Source: an uncultured Oceanospirillaceae bacterium (GTDB lineage: Bacteria; Pseudomonadota; Gammaproteobacteria; Pseudomonadales; Balneatricaceae). From it: a DNA stretch of 64,000 nucleotides. A program made the position numbers and the translations under genes. This document shows, in pieces, positions 1 through 10,360 of the stretch (its first letter is position 1; each line of letters begins with the position of its first letter). The stretch lies in the NCBI GenBank assembly GCA_937138495.1, contig CAKZPE010000085.1, forward strand, positions 85,049 to 149,048, written 5' to 3'. The notes under the pieces were generated by a model, which had not been told where the DNA came from, did not search any database, and saw nothing but the letters and a program-made list of their open reading frames with translations.

Positions 1-560
1 ACCTTATCCATCACTACCTGAAAGAACAGCGGGGAAATCAGCGCGAACATCTGCAGAATCGCTGAAGCTGCCAGCACCTCCATCCCCAGTTTCCGGTATT
101 TCAACAGTTCAGGAATGAACCAGCGAATATCAAACTTTTTCAGTAAGCCTGCTGCTGCCCTGCTTTTTAGCTGCAGCGTTTCTCCGCTCCAGACGTCACT
201 GAATTCAGCTTCGCTAAGCAGTTCCGGTGAAGGCTGTTCTGGCCGCTGAACCAGAATTGCATCATCGGTTTTCTGTGCCACTAACAACCAGTGTCCCGCG
301 TTATCCCGGGCTAACAGTGGTAGCTGGTCAGCATTGAGTGCTGTAGCGGTTTTAAAAACAGCTTTAATGCCCAGTTCCCGGGCAATCAGCTTTACGGCTT
401 TTTCAGGTCTTTGTGAAAGAGCTGACTGCGCGGAGCGCTCAAATGTGTGGGGGTCGTCTGTCAGCTGTAAAATCTGACAAAGTATCTGTAACGCACTGAG
501 TAAACTTTGCGTTTCACTGTTTACACCTGAATCGAGTGATTCGGTCACGACTGAGTTCAT
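1..560 (-). CDS. Type I secretion system permease/ATPase (HlyB/LapB-like), N-terminal part, truncated by window edge
   Basis: Reverse-strand reading from ATG at 558-560: [29 protein letters not shown]...[34 protein letters not shown]. This resembles a peptidase-C39-like domain followed by the first TM segment ([16 protein letters not shown]) of T1SS ABC transporters. Confidence 0.85.
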   Translation of the reverse strand, partial: [186 protein letters not shown]

Positions 561-897
561 CCCTGATGCCTTTCCCTGTATTTTCCAGCCTATATGGCCT
601 GTGCCATATGCTGTAACAAAAATGTCCGTTTTTTGTATTGTGCCGGCTGTAAACGTTCTTTTCCTGAACAAGCCAGCTATACAATCCTTATATCATCATC
701 GTTCTGAAGCATCACGCTTAATCACAACTTACCTTTTCTTCTTACTCTCTGTGTAAAAGGCCAGACGAAAGTAGCAGCACGAAATACACGTGTCGATAAT
801 CTAAAGCACAGCCCGTAACTTATTATTAAATAAGGATATAACCCAGACCAATAGAAGCGAAGTCTGATATTTAGCACTAAAATGCAGCGTATCGTAT

Positions 898-2142
898 ATG
901 CTTCAGGAGCAGGACATGCCAATCACTGACATCCTTGCTGTTCTGCTGATTTTTTCGGCCACCGGGATTATCGGGCTGTTTGTTAACCGGCTGGTGAATT
1001 TGCCCTATTCGCTGATTCTGGTGGGGCTGGGGTTTATTCTGGCGCTGTCGGTTGAAGCCTTTGGCTGGGACAGTGGCATCCGTGCCAGTAATTTTCAGGA
1101 TCTGATGCTGTTTGTGCTGCTACCGTTGCTGATCTTCGAAGCGGCGTTTTCGCTGGATTCAAAACTGCTTGTCAGGTTCATGCCCAATGTACTGACACTG
1201 GCCACCATTGGTCTGCTGGTATCGACCGTTGTAACGGCCATGTTTATTTTCTATGGCATTGGCCACCCGGGATTTCCCTTTATTGCTGCGCTGATTACCG
1301 GAGCAGTCATTTCCGCGACCGATCCGGTGGCTGTGGTTGCCCAGCTAAAAGCCCTGAACGCCCCGGCAGAACTGAATGTACTGATCGAGGGAGAAAGCCT
1401 GTTTAACGACGCCACCGCCATTGCACTGTTCACAATTCTGGTAGGCATCGGGCTGGGCACAGTTGAGGCGGATTTAACCGACGGAATCATTCAGTTTCTG
1501 AAGATATTCTTCGGCGGCGTCGCTGTCGGAGCAGTAATAGGGTATCTGTTTGCGCTGACCCTGCATATCTTCACCGTTACCCTGCCCGGCCTGATTCTGG
1601 TCACTGTTGTGCTCTCTTATGGCAGCTTTTATATCGGCGAACATTATCTGCATGTCTCCGGTATTGTGGCGGTGCTGTTTGCGGCCATCGTTTTCAAAAA
1701 ATCTGCCACAGAACTGTTGGCTGAACTGGAACACCAGATTCATCACGTCTGGGAATCAATAGGCTTCATCGCCAACGTATTTGTGTTTGTATTACTGGGA
1801 TTAGTGATCACGGTTGAGATGTTTACCGAACGCTGGATCGCCATTGCGCTGGCAATAACAGGCGCGGTGCTGGCCCGCACAGTGGCAGTGTATGTATCCG
1901 TGTGGCTGAATAATACAACTATTGGCCAGCCGACCGACAACCGCTATCCGCCGATTATGATCTGGGGTGGCTTACGGGGTGCAGTGACCATCGCCCTGGT
2001 GCTGTCCCTGCCAACAGAGTTGCCCTACTGGTGGACGATACAGTCCATTGGTTTTGGTGTGGTACTGTTTACCCTTATTGTTCAGGCAACGACAAACCCG
2101 TGGCTGGTTCAAAGAATCCTTAACAAGCCCACTGAATCTTAA
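898..2142 (+). CDS. Na+/H+ antiporter, CPA1 family (start possibly at the internal Met at 916)
   Basis: 414 aa multi-TM protein with ATDPVAVVAQLK, EGESLFNDATAIALF and GGLRGAVTIALVLSLP motifs of CPA1 exchangers. Confidence 0.9.
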   Translation: MLQEQDMPITDILAVLLIFSATGIIGLFVNRLVNLPYSLILVGLGFILALSVEAFGWDSGIRASNFQDLMLFVLLPLLIFEAAFSLDSKLLVRFMPNVLTLATIGLLVSTVVTAMFIFYGIGHPGFPFIAALITGAVISATDPVAVVAQLKALNAPAELNVLIEGESLFNDATAIALFTILVGIGLGTVEADLTDGIIQFLKIFFGGVAVGAVIGYLFALTLHIFTVTLPGLILVTVVLSYGSFYIGEHYLHVSGIVAVLFAAIVFKKSATELLAELEHQIHHVWESIGFIANVFVFVLLGLVITVEMFTERWIAIALAITGAVLARTVAVYVSVWLNNTTIGQPTDNRYPPIMIWGGLRGAVTIALVLSLPTELPYWWTIQSIGFGVVLFTLIVQATTNPWLVQRILNKPTES

Positions 2143-2183
2143 AAAATAAGGATACCTCATGGCTAACATCTTCCATTACGCCT

Positions 2184-3479
2184 TTAAAGAACCCATACCG
2201 TCAGTTGAGGCACAAAACTGACCAGCGTAAGCACGCCTAACGCTACCAGATAGAACGGCGCCAAATGAATAACAACTTTACCCATGGGTACCCGTTCAAT
2301 AGCAACAGAGACAAATAAGGTTGTTCCCACGGGCGGGGTATACAGCCCGATAGCCAGGTTAACAACCATCATCACCCCTAGCTGAACAGGCTCCAGCCCA
2401 ATTTTTGCAGCGACCGTCATGAATATCGGTGCCAGCAATAAGACAGCTGCTGGCAAGTCCAGAAAAGTTCCGATAATGATCATCAACAGATTCATCGCCA
2501 AAATAACCGTCCAGGGTGACTGCAGCGTACTGAGCATCCAGTTAGCCAGATTTTCCGGTACACTTTCGTAAGACATAACCCACTGCAAAACGCTGGATCC
2601 CATAATAACCAGCATAATCACTCCGGTCATCATGCCAGTCGTCAGTATGCAACGCAGTAACACATCCAGCGTCAGGTCACGGTAAACGAACGTGCCAACC
2701 AGCAAGGCATACACCACAGCAAATACGCTTATTTCTGTCGGCGTAACCACGCCACCACGGGCTAAAACTACTACCCAAACAGGCATCATCAGTGCTGGAA
2801 CCGCTTTAAACCAATTGAATTTACTGTAGGTAATCTTGCCGTCAACCCGGAGCTTCTGTCCTGCAGCCTCAAGTGGTGATGCAGGTAAATCCTTAAGCCG
2901 GGCAACCGTAAAGCAAATCAAAAAAATCAGTACTGTCAGCATGACACCGGGCACAATGCCGGCCAAAAACAGTTTAGGAATGGAGGTCTCTGTGACCAAA
3001 CCATAGAGAATTAAAGGAATCGAAGGCGGAATCAACACCGAAATAGTCGAGGATGAGGCATTTACTGCCGCTGCAAAGCCTTGCGGGTAACCTTGTTTTT
3101 TCTGTACCGGAATCAGCGCATTACCAAGGGCAGAGGCATCTGCAACGGCACTCCCGGAAACGCCGCCAAAAAACAGAGACCCCAGTACACTGACCTGGGC
3201 CAGTCCGCCTTTCATTCTGCCTACCAGCAGTTTGGAGAACTTAATCAAATACTCACCAAAGCGGCCTGACATCATAACGTCACCCGCCAAAATGAAAAAT
3301 GGAATTGCCAGCATCGGAAAGCTGGAAGTCGGCTGATAAAGGTTAAGAACCGCCTCGTAAAGATATAAGGGCTCCGCCAGCAACATGGTAAATCCACTGG
3401 CCAGCAACAGCGCGTGCGCCACAGGTGTCGCCAGCAGTAATAAAAATACGAAGGCTATCACAGCTGTTAAAGACATCAC
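2184..3479 (-). CDS. TRAP transporter large permease (DctM)
   Basis: 431 aa hydrophobic protein; ASSSTISVLIPPSIPLILYG and GLYTPPVGTTLFV motifs; adjacent to DctQ- and DctP-like genes. Confidence 0.95.
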   Translation of the reverse strand: MMSLTAVIAFVFLLLLATPVAHALLLASGFTMLLAEPLYLYEAVLNLYQPTSSFPMLAIPFFILAGDVMMSGRFGEYLIKFSKLLVGRMKGGLAQVSVLGSLFFGGVSGSAVADASALGNALIPVQKKQGYPQGFAAAVNASSSTISVLIPPSIPLILYGLVTETSIPKLFLAGIVPGVMLTVLIFLICFTVARLKDLPASPLEAAGQKLRVDGKITYSKFNWFKAVPALMMPVWVVVLARGGVVTPTEISVFAVVYALLVGTFVYRDLTLDVLLRCILTTGMMTGVIMLVIMGSSVLQWVMSYESVPENLANWMLSTLQSPWTVILAMNLLMIIIGTFLDLPAAVLLLAPIFMTVAAKIGLEPVQLGVMMVVNLAIGLYTPPVGTTLFVSVAIERVPMGKVVIHLAPFYLVALGVLTLVSFVPQLTVWVL

Positions 3480-3487
3480 TCATCTCC

Positions 3488-4072
3488 TTATGACATGTCG
3501 TTATCCGTTATATCTGTGGGAACCGCTCCCACTAAAACCCGGTAAAAACGGGTTAACGCCGTTAAGCCAAGCAATATATAACCCACCAGCAGTGCCAGAT
3601 AACTCCAGGATTGAGGTACCCCCAGCGAGGTGAATGCGACATCTCCGGCCGCATATTCCATTCCGCCTTCAAACTCACCGAATCCCAAGTACACATAGCC
3701 AACGGTGATACAACCAATCAGAATCAGTTGCTGAACCAGTAATATCATCAGCTTTGCAATCCGTACCGAACAGACAGACAAGAAAAACGAAACACCAATA
3801 TGGCGACTGTGCTGGGCCGCCAATACAGCACCCGCCATAATGAACCAGGGGAAAACCAGTTGAATAATTTCTACCGACCAGCTGAGGCTGGCATCTGTGG
3901 TGTAACGTAAAACTGCATTAACAAATGTTGGTAACAGCATCACCAGAAAAGATACCCATAACGTCATGGCACATGCGTACCGAATCGAGGTATCCAGACC
4001 TTGTATAGCGGGGCTGAACCACCCCGCACAGGGCGGGGCCTTCAGCAGCGCCTTTATTTCAGTCCCCTTCAC
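3488..4072 (-). CDS. TRAP transporter small permease (DctQ)
   Basis: 194 aa, 4 TM segments, between dctM- and dctP-like genes on the same strand. Confidence 0.9.
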   Translation of the reverse strand: MKGTEIKALLKAPPCAGWFSPAIQGLDTSIRYACAMTLWVSFLVMLLPTFVNAVLRYTTDASLSWSVEIIQLVFPWFIMAGAVLAAQHSRHIGVSFFLSVCSVRIAKLMILLVQQLILIGCITVGYVYLGFGEFEGGMEYAAGDVAFTSLGVPQSWSYLALLVGYILLGLTALTRFYRVLVGAVPTDITDNDMS

Positions 4073-5052
4073 TCACTGAGTCCGGCATTAGCGGCAGCTT
4101 GCTGAATTTGCGGTACAATGTCGCCAATTTTATCCTGCCATTTGCTATATACACTTTTGGTGGCGTCCTTAAATGCCTGAGTATCCACTTCGTTCAGTTT
4201 GGCACCTTCTGCAAGCAACGTCTGTTCAAGCCGTACATCATCAATCAGGAATGTACCGCGGTTATACCAGGTCGCCGCATCCATTGCTTTCTGAATCATC
4301 GCTTTGTCATCACTGCTCAGCTTATCCCACCATTTTTTAGACGCCAGAATCGGCGCCATTTCGTATTTGTGATTTGATTTGGCAATGTACGGTGTCAGTT
4401 CGTGCAACTTGGATGAATAGATATTGGCTAGCGGGTTTTCCTGCCCTTCAAATACTCCAGACTGCAATGCGGCAGGCAATTCTGAAAACGCCAGCGGCGC
4501 AGGATTCGCGCCAAGCGCCTTAAATGCATCAATGGTCACCTGGCTTTGCGGTGTGCGGATCTTCATACCTTTGATGTCATCCGGGTGTTTAATGGCCTTC
4601 TTAGTATGGGTTATTTTGCGAATGCCATTATCCCACCACGCCAGCACAATATAGCCTTTTTTCTCCAGCTTCCCGGCAATACGCTCACCAATAGGGCCAT
4701 CCAGCACTTCCCATGCCTGCGGCAGGCTGGAAAACAGGTACGGTAATCCAAATGCACTCAGCTCAGGAACTATCTCGGCAACCGGCCCGTCTGAGTTCAC
4801 CGTGATATGCATGGTTCCCAAACGCACAGACTTCAGCATTTGTCTGTCATCACCCAGAGTTGCGGAATGCGCCACCTTAACCTGATATTTTCCTTTGGAA
4901 GCCTGACGTAATAAGTCCCCAAACATTTGCGCACCGGTTACCCGGGGATTACCCGGCTTACCATTGGTGCCGATAACAATATCGTCAGCCTGAACATAAC
5001 TCCCCATGGCGATACTGCAAGCCAGTGCAATTCCTAATAACTTAGATTTCAT
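4069..5052 (-). CDS. TRAP transporter substrate-binding protein (DctP)
   Basis: Signal peptide MKSKLLGIALACSIAMGSYVQA; KIRTPQSQVTIDAFKALGANPAPLAFSELPAALQSGVFEGQENPLANIYSSK is typical DctP. ORF opens further upstream (5115) but the signal peptide supports 5052. Confidence 0.95.
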   Translation of the reverse strand: MKSKLLGIALACSIAMGSYVQADDIVIGTNGKPGNPRVTGAQMFGDLLRQASKGKYQVKVAHSATLGDDRQMLKSVRLGTMHITVNSDGPVAEIVPELSAFGLPYLFSSLPQAWEVLDGPIGERIAGKLEKKGYIVLAWWDNGIRKITHTKKAIKHPDDIKGMKIRTPQSQVTIDAFKALGANPAPLAFSELPAALQSGVFEGQENPLANIYSSKLHELTPYIAKSNHKYEMAPILASKKWWDKLSSDDKAMIQKAMDAATWYNRGTFLIDDVRLEQTLLAEGAKLNEVDTQAFKDATKSVYSKWQDKIGDIVPQIQQAAANAGLSE

Positions 5053-5265
5053 AGTAATTTCCTTATTTTTATTCATAGCTATCACGGTGTCGCCACAACC
5101 TGTGGTTTTCACCACCTATGCAATAGACCGCTATTCCATGATTTATTAGACTGCCGCGCCTTCCTCTTATCAACACTCATAAATTAACCTCTTGTTAACC
5201 TTTTCTTAACATTTTAAGAACTTTCATCCAGAATAAATTAACAAACACTTACAGGCAGAGTTGTT

Positions 5266-6222
5266 ATGTCGAGACACCTCAATATGAATGCAGTGGTATA
5301 TTTTGAAGCTGTCGCCCGCCATTCAAGGGTCAACCTTGCCGCTGCAGAACTGCAGATATCGCCTTCCGCAGTAAGCCAACAGATAAAGACACTGGAAGAG
5401 CAAATGGGCGTCATGCTGTTCAGGCGCGTAAAAAAACGGCTGATTCTCACTGAACAGGGTGAACGCTTCTATCAGGCGGCATCCGGCGCTATTTCAATAA
5501 TCAGAGAGGCCCAGATTCGGCTGACTAACCAACGGGAATACCAGCGTCTAATGATTCGGGTTTCAGCCAGCTTTGGGGTACGCTGGCTTAGCAAGCGTTT
5601 ATCTCACTACGTTGAACAATACCCGGATATTGACCTGCATATTGATGCTACATCTGAACTCACTGATTTTGATAAAGAAAAAGTTGACCTGGAAATTCGC
5701 TATGGCTTTGCTCCGCCACCAACCCTGTACAGCCAGTCTCTTATTACCGATAAAGTGCTGCCTCTTTGCAGTCCGGAATTTGCCAGCCAGCACCGGGAAC
5801 GGTCACCCGCAAAAGTACTGTCTGGCAACCCGTTGATCCATACAGTAAAAGCCGAAGTCACATGGCGACACTGGCTGAATATCCAAGCCATAGAAGGCGT
5901 GGACGACAGCCATGGTTTGCGATTCGACCGTTCATCCATGTCCCTGCAGGCCGCAAAGGATGGTCTTGGTGTGGTACTGGAAACAGCTACCCTGGCCATG
6001 AATGAGTTAAAAACAGGCACGCTGGTGCCGCTGTATCCTGAATTGGGAACACTGGACTTTGAAACTTACTGGCTGATCTGCCCTGTGCGCTACCTCAATC
6101 ACCCTTCGGTTAAATGTTTTGTCCGATGGCTGGAGGCAGAAGCAAGCCAACACGAACAGGAAAAGAAAGCACTGCTTTTTTCCCTGTCGGTACCGGTTTC
6201 GAGATCTTTTAAACCTGACTGA
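5266..6222 (+). CDS. LysR-family transcriptional regulator (GcvA-like)
   Basis: N-terminal HTH (NLAAAELQISPSAVSQQIKTLEEQMGVMLFRR) and LysR effector domain. Confidence 0.92.
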   Translation: MSRHLNMNAVVYFEAVARHSRVNLAAAELQISPSAVSQQIKTLEEQMGVMLFRRVKKRLILTEQGERFYQAASGAISIIREAQIRLTNQREYQRLMIRVSASFGVRWLSKRLSHYVEQYPDIDLHIDATSELTDFDKEKVDLEIRYGFAPPPTLYSQSLITDKVLPLCSPEFASQHRERSPAKVLSGNPLIHTVKAEVTWRHWLNIQAIEGVDDSHGLRFDRSSMSLQAAKDGLGVVLETATLAMNELKTGTLVPLYPELGTLDFETYWLICPVRYLNHPSVKCFVRWLEAEASQHEQEKKALLFSLSVPVSRSFKPD

Positions 6223-6259
6223 TAAAATAGTCGCATCACTGCCCGGAAAAATAGCTAAG

Positions 6260-7192
6260 TTATGTTGTTTGCTTAGGCTGGGGCTTATCTGACAACTGAT
6301 ACCCCAGCATAGCTTCGTATACCTTGACCACAGCCGAATCATCCAGCTTGCCAACACCCATTTCGGAGGCAGAGACCAGCATTTGATGGGCAGCGGCGCT
6401 AAGTGGCAGGGACGCATCCAGTTCTTTACCCGCCTGCAGCACCAGATCCAGATCTTTTACAAAAATATCCACCATGGACCGCGGTGTGTAATCGCCATTC
6501 AGCATACGGGGAACACGGTCGCTGAACATCCAGCTGTTGCCCGCAGAGGTTGATACAATCTCAAACAGAGTATCAAGATCACAACCCGCTTTTGCACCTA
6601 GCACAATCAGTTCCGCCGCCGTCACCAGATGGATGCCGGCAGCAAGCTGATGCACTACTTTATAAGTCGATGCTATACCCGGCTCAGCCCCCAGATGGTG
6701 TACCTTTTTACTGATAGCACCAAGTACACTGTCCGCTACAGTAAATGCATGCTCACAGCCTGATGCCATCACCGTAAGACTACCTGCTTCAGCCCCCACC
6801 TGCCCGCCGGAGACAGGTGCATCCAGCATTACCAAGTTGTGCTTTGAAAGCTCTGACGCTAACCGTCTGGCATCTTTAGGAGAAACGGTAGAACACAGCA
6901 TCACAACGCCATTATTGGCCATCTGTTTCACTGCGCCCTGCGCAAATAACACCTCTTCGGCCTGGTTCGCGTTAACCACCATCAGTATCAACAAATCACA
7001 GCCTTCAGCAGCACTGGCCACCGAGTTGCAAAGCCCTCCTCCCATCCCCTCAAAACGGGTAAGTGCTGTCGGGGAAATATCATAGCCCTGAAGTAAATGC
7101 CCCGCAGACAGTATATTTTGTGCCATCCCAAGCCCCATGGAACCAAGCCCTACTAACGAAATTTGCAGACTCATATTTACTCTCCCAACCAA
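6260..7192 (-). CDS. NAD(P)-dependent 3-hydroxyisobutyrate dehydrogenase family protein (L-threonate dehydrogenase-like)
   Basis: GLGSMGLGMAQNILSAGH Rossmann motif and LDAPVSGGQVGAEAGSLTVMASG signature. Confidence 0.88.
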   Translation of the reverse strand: MVGRVNMSLQISLVGLGSMGLGMAQNILSAGHLLQGYDISPTALTRFEGMGGGLCNSVASAAEGCDLLILMVVNANQAEEVLFAQGAVKQMANNGVVMLCSTVSPKDARRLASELSKHNLVMLDAPVSGGQVGAEAGSLTVMASGCEHAFTVADSVLGAISKKVHHLGAEPGIASTYKVVHQLAAGIHLVTAAELIVLGAKAGCDLDTLFEIVSTSAGNSWMFSDRVPRMLNGDYTPRSMVDIFVKDLDLVLQAGKELDASLPLSAAAHQMLVSASEMGVGKLDDSAVVKVYEAMLGYQLSDKPQPKQTT

Positions 7193-8202
7193 TATTTAAC
7201 CCGGGAAGCAACCTTTGACACCGACAGACCATACTGATCATGCAGGGTGGGCAATGCGCCGGCATCAAGGAAAGCATCCGGCAGGGCAATTTGCTTACAT
7301 ACCGGGTGGATTCCGTTCAGCATCAGCTCACGCATAACAGCTTCTCCCAGACCGCCAATCTGAGTGTGGTTTTCAGCAATCACCACCAGGCGTCCAGACT
7401 TGCCGGCTTCCCGCCGGATCGCTTCAGCATCCAGCGGTTTGATCGTCGGTACGTGCAGAACAGCACAAGAAATATTGTCCTGTTGTAACGCTTCACTCGC
7501 TGCCAACACCCGCATGGTCATCAGCCCGGATGAAATGAACAGTACATCGCGGCCATCGATAATAGTTTGCGCTTTGCCAAGCCTGAACTGATAACCATAT
7601 TCACTCAGTACATCCGGCACCTGACCACGCAAAAGCCGCATATAAACCGGACCCTGATACTCCGCAATTGCATGTGTGGCCTGCTGAATTTCGGTGGCAT
7701 CACACGGATCAACAATAGTCAGATTCGGCAGCCCCCGGAATATTGCAATATCTTCCGTCGCCTGATGACTGGGACCATAGCCTGTTGTCAGGCCCGGCAG
7801 GGCACAAACGATTTTCACATTGAGTGCTTCTTCAGCAATTGCCATACAAATAAAATCGTAGGCCCGCCGTGAAGCAAAAACGGCATAGGTGGTGGCAAAT
7901 GGCGTAAAGCCTTCACGTGCCAATCCTGCTGCTGCCGAAATCATCACTTGTTCAGCCATGCCCATTTGATAAAAACGGTCAGGGTATTGTTTGGCAAAGA
8001 CATGCAAATCCGTGTATTTCGATAAATCCGCGGTTAAACCGACAATTTTAACGTTTTGTCTGGCAACCTCATTCAATGCATGACCGAATGGTGCTGATAC
8101 AGTTGGCATCCCTTCTGCTGCCAGTGAAGCAATCATAGCAGATGTACGCTGACGTTCTCCTGCAGGAAGCGGTGTTCTTGGCGTATATTTTGATTGTCTC
8201 AT
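7177..8202 (-). CDS. Transketolase C-terminal subunit
   Basis: TADLSKYTDLHVFAKQYPDRFYQMGMAEQVMISAAAGLAREGFTPFATTYAVFASRRAYD pyrimidine-binding domain. ATG at 8200-8202 overlaps the stop of the N-terminal subunit gene (TAATG on the minus strand). Confidence 0.92.
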   Translation of the reverse strand: MRQSKYTPRTPLPAGERQRTSAMIASLAAEGMPTVSAPFGHALNEVARQNVKIVGLTADLSKYTDLHVFAKQYPDRFYQMGMAEQVMISAAAGLAREGFTPFATTYAVFASRRAYDFICMAIAEEALNVKIVCALPGLTTGYGPSHQATEDIAIFRGLPNLTIVDPCDATEIQQATHAIAEYQGPVYMRLLRGQVPDVLSEYGYQFRLGKAQTIIDGRDVLFISSGLMTMRVLAASEALQQDNISCAVLHVPTIKPLDAEAIRREAGKSGRLVVIAENHTQIGGLGEAVMRELMLNGIHPVCKQIALPDAFLDAGALPTLHDQYGLSVSKVASRVKYWLGE

Positions 8203-9041
8203 TATGCTCTCCCTGCATCCAAAATCTGAATGGCTTTGTCCCACTCGTCTGCTTCTACCCGTAAAAAATGGTTTCTTTCCCTCTGTTCCAAAAACGGCAC
8301 CCCTTTTGCCATTTTGGTGTTACAGATAATTACTCGGGGTTGGTCAGTCCCGGTATTTCTTGCGGTATCAAATGCTGCAACCAGTTCCGCCAGATTATTG
8401 CCATCAACTCTCTGTACGTGCCAGCCAAACGCCTGCCATTTCTCTTCCAAAGGTTCTGACCAAAGCATTTCCTGTGAAGGACCATCAGCCTGTTGGTTAT
8501 TGAAATCAACAACAGCAATGATGTTATCAAGCCTGTGATGCGCCGCAGACATAGCCGCTTCCCAGGTAGAACCTTCACCAAGTTCCCCGTCAGATAGCAG
8601 GTTATAAATAAACGCGCCAGACTGCTTTCGTTTCAACCCCAGTGCTGCTCCTACCGCAATGCCTAACCCGTGACCGAGTGATCCGCCAGTAATTTCCATA
8701 CCGGGCGTGTAAGCCGCCATACCCGACATCGGCATTCTACTGTCATCACACCCGTAAGTTTCCAGTTCGTTTTCCGGCAGGATTCCGGCTTCGATCATCA
8801 CAGCGTATAGCGCTATCGCATAATGACCAATGGACAGATACAGGCGATCACGTTCTTCCCATTCAGGATCATCTGCCCGATAGTTCAGCGCGTGGAAATA
8901 GCACACTGACAGCACATCAGAAAACCCCAAAGCCTGTGCAATATATCCCTGCCCCTGAACCTGACCCATTTTTAACGCATTACGCCGAATCTTATAGGCA
9001 TGATGGCCCAGCATTTGCAAATCTGTTTGTTTGGATTCCAT
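8202..9041 (-). CDS. Transketolase N-terminal subunit
   Basis: TPP-binding domain: LSDGELGEGSTWEAAMSAAHHRLDNIIAVVDFNNQQADG; TGGSLGHGLGIAVGAALG. Confidence 0.92.
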   Translation of the reverse strand: MESKQTDLQMLGHHAYKIRRNALKMGQVQGQGYIAQALGFSDVLSVCYFHALNYRADDPEWEERDRLYLSIGHYAIALYAVMIEAGILPENELETYGCDDSRMPMSGMAAYTPGMEITGGSLGHGLGIAVGAALGLKRKQSGAFIYNLLSDGELGEGSTWEAAMSAAHHRLDNIIAVVDFNNQQADGPSQEMLWSEPLEEKWQAFGWHVQRVDGNNLAELVAAFDTARNTGTDQPRVIICNTKMAKGVPFLEQRERNHFLRVEADEWDKAIQILDAGRA

Positions 9042-9240
9042 TTTCTCTTAGCCCTTTCCCTGAATTACGAGCGACACAAACCATTAATTCTGCTGATATC
9101 TTTGCGTATAGAAGACATGGAAAAAAGCTAAGAAAAGTAACCTGATATTTAGATTTTCTACATTACATGGAATGATAAAAGGGACGAGCTTCATGAAACC
9201 GGATTAATGCCCGGAAAAGCTGAATCAGGTTTCACCTGCA

Positions 9241-9266
9241 ATAAAAAAGAGCGCTAAAACGCTCTT
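9241..9266 (-). terminator. Rho-independent terminator downstream of the 9356-10279 gene
   Basis: On the minus strand: AAGAGCG-TTTTAG-CGCTCTT followed by a TTTTAT tract. Confidence 0.7.
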
Positions 9267-9355
9267 CAAACGACTTCCCCCAATAGCATAGCCTCGCCAA
9301 TCATTAATCACAGCCCGGGGAGACTCCCTGATAACTCTCCGGGTCATCAAAATGC

Positions 9356-10279
9356 TTACGATTCCTCCCTCAGGCCGTCATACACAATGCTGACCCATTT
9401 ATCGGGTTTCATAAATCCGCCGCCCCATTTGGCATCCAGATCTGCCGTGGGCTTGGCTTCTACTATCTGCAGGCGGGTTTTTCCTTCGGCGATCATTTTA
9501 GTGATACGGCTTTCCACCAGTTGCAGCATGTCGCGGTATTCGGTCAGTTCGGCTTTGTTCGACAGTTTGCCGTGCCCGGGGATAATTTTAGTATTCATAT
9601 CGGCCACCGCCAGAATCTGCTCTGCTGCAGCGATGACGCCGGTGATCGAGCCACCGCTGCTGCCATCAATGAACGGATACATGCCAGAGAAATACAAGTC
9701 ACCGGTATGAATCACGTTCGCCGCTTTAAATTGCACAAAGCTATCGGTGTCCGTATGGGCATTTGGCTGGTGCCGTACCCGCAACACATCGCCATTCCAG
9801 TGGAAGTTAACCCCTTCTTCAAAGGTAATCACCGGCAGTGCCACTTCAGGCGCCGGTTCAACTTTACGGTTAAAGGCTTTGATGAACTGATCGGAGGACA
9901 TCCGTTCCCGCACATTCTCATGGGCCACAATGATACTGCCCTGCTTACCGAAGTTTTCATTCCCCCCGGTATGGTCACCGTGCCAGTGTGTGTTCAGCAG
10001 GAACTTAGGCACATCGCCCCCCAGGCTTTTAATGGCAGTGAGAATACGCTCAGTTAACGGCGCAAACTGGTCATCCACCAGATAGGTGCCGTTTTTACCG
10101 ATTGATACCGCCATGTTGCCGCCGGCACCGGTTAGCATATAAAGGCCATCACTGACCTGAGTGGACGTAATCTTAACGTTCTTAAAACGTTCGTGGTTAT
10201 CTGCTATTGCCGTCCCGGCCTGGGTCAGCAAACAGAATGGCACTATCTGAAAAACCAGCTGAAGAAGTTGTTTGATCAT
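9356..10279 (-). CDS. MBL-fold metallo-hydrolase, secreted
   Basis: N-terminal hydrophobic signal-like segment; LLNTHWHGDHTGGNENFG metal-binding motif, HTGDLYFSGMYPFIDGSSGGS and IPGHG. Confidence 0.9.
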   Translation of the reverse strand: MIKQLLQLVFQIVPFCLLTQAGTAIADNHERFKNVKITSTQVSDGLYMLTGAGGNMAVSIGKNGTYLVDDQFAPLTERILTAIKSLGGDVPKFLLNTHWHGDHTGGNENFGKQGSIIVAHENVRERMSSDQFIKAFNRKVEPAPEVALPVITFEEGVNFHWNGDVLRVRHQPNAHTDTDSFVQFKAANVIHTGDLYFSGMYPFIDGSSGGSITGVIAAAEQILAVADMNTKIIPGHGKLSNKAELTEYRDMLQLVESRITKMIAEGKTRLQIVEAKPTADLDAKWGGGFMKPDKWVSIVYDGLREES

Positions 10280-10360
10280 GCCGTTGTCTCCCGGAAATCC
10301 TGCTCAGAAAAAAGTCGTCAGGCTTACAGCTTAGTCCAGAATTAAAAACGGACCGCTTCT

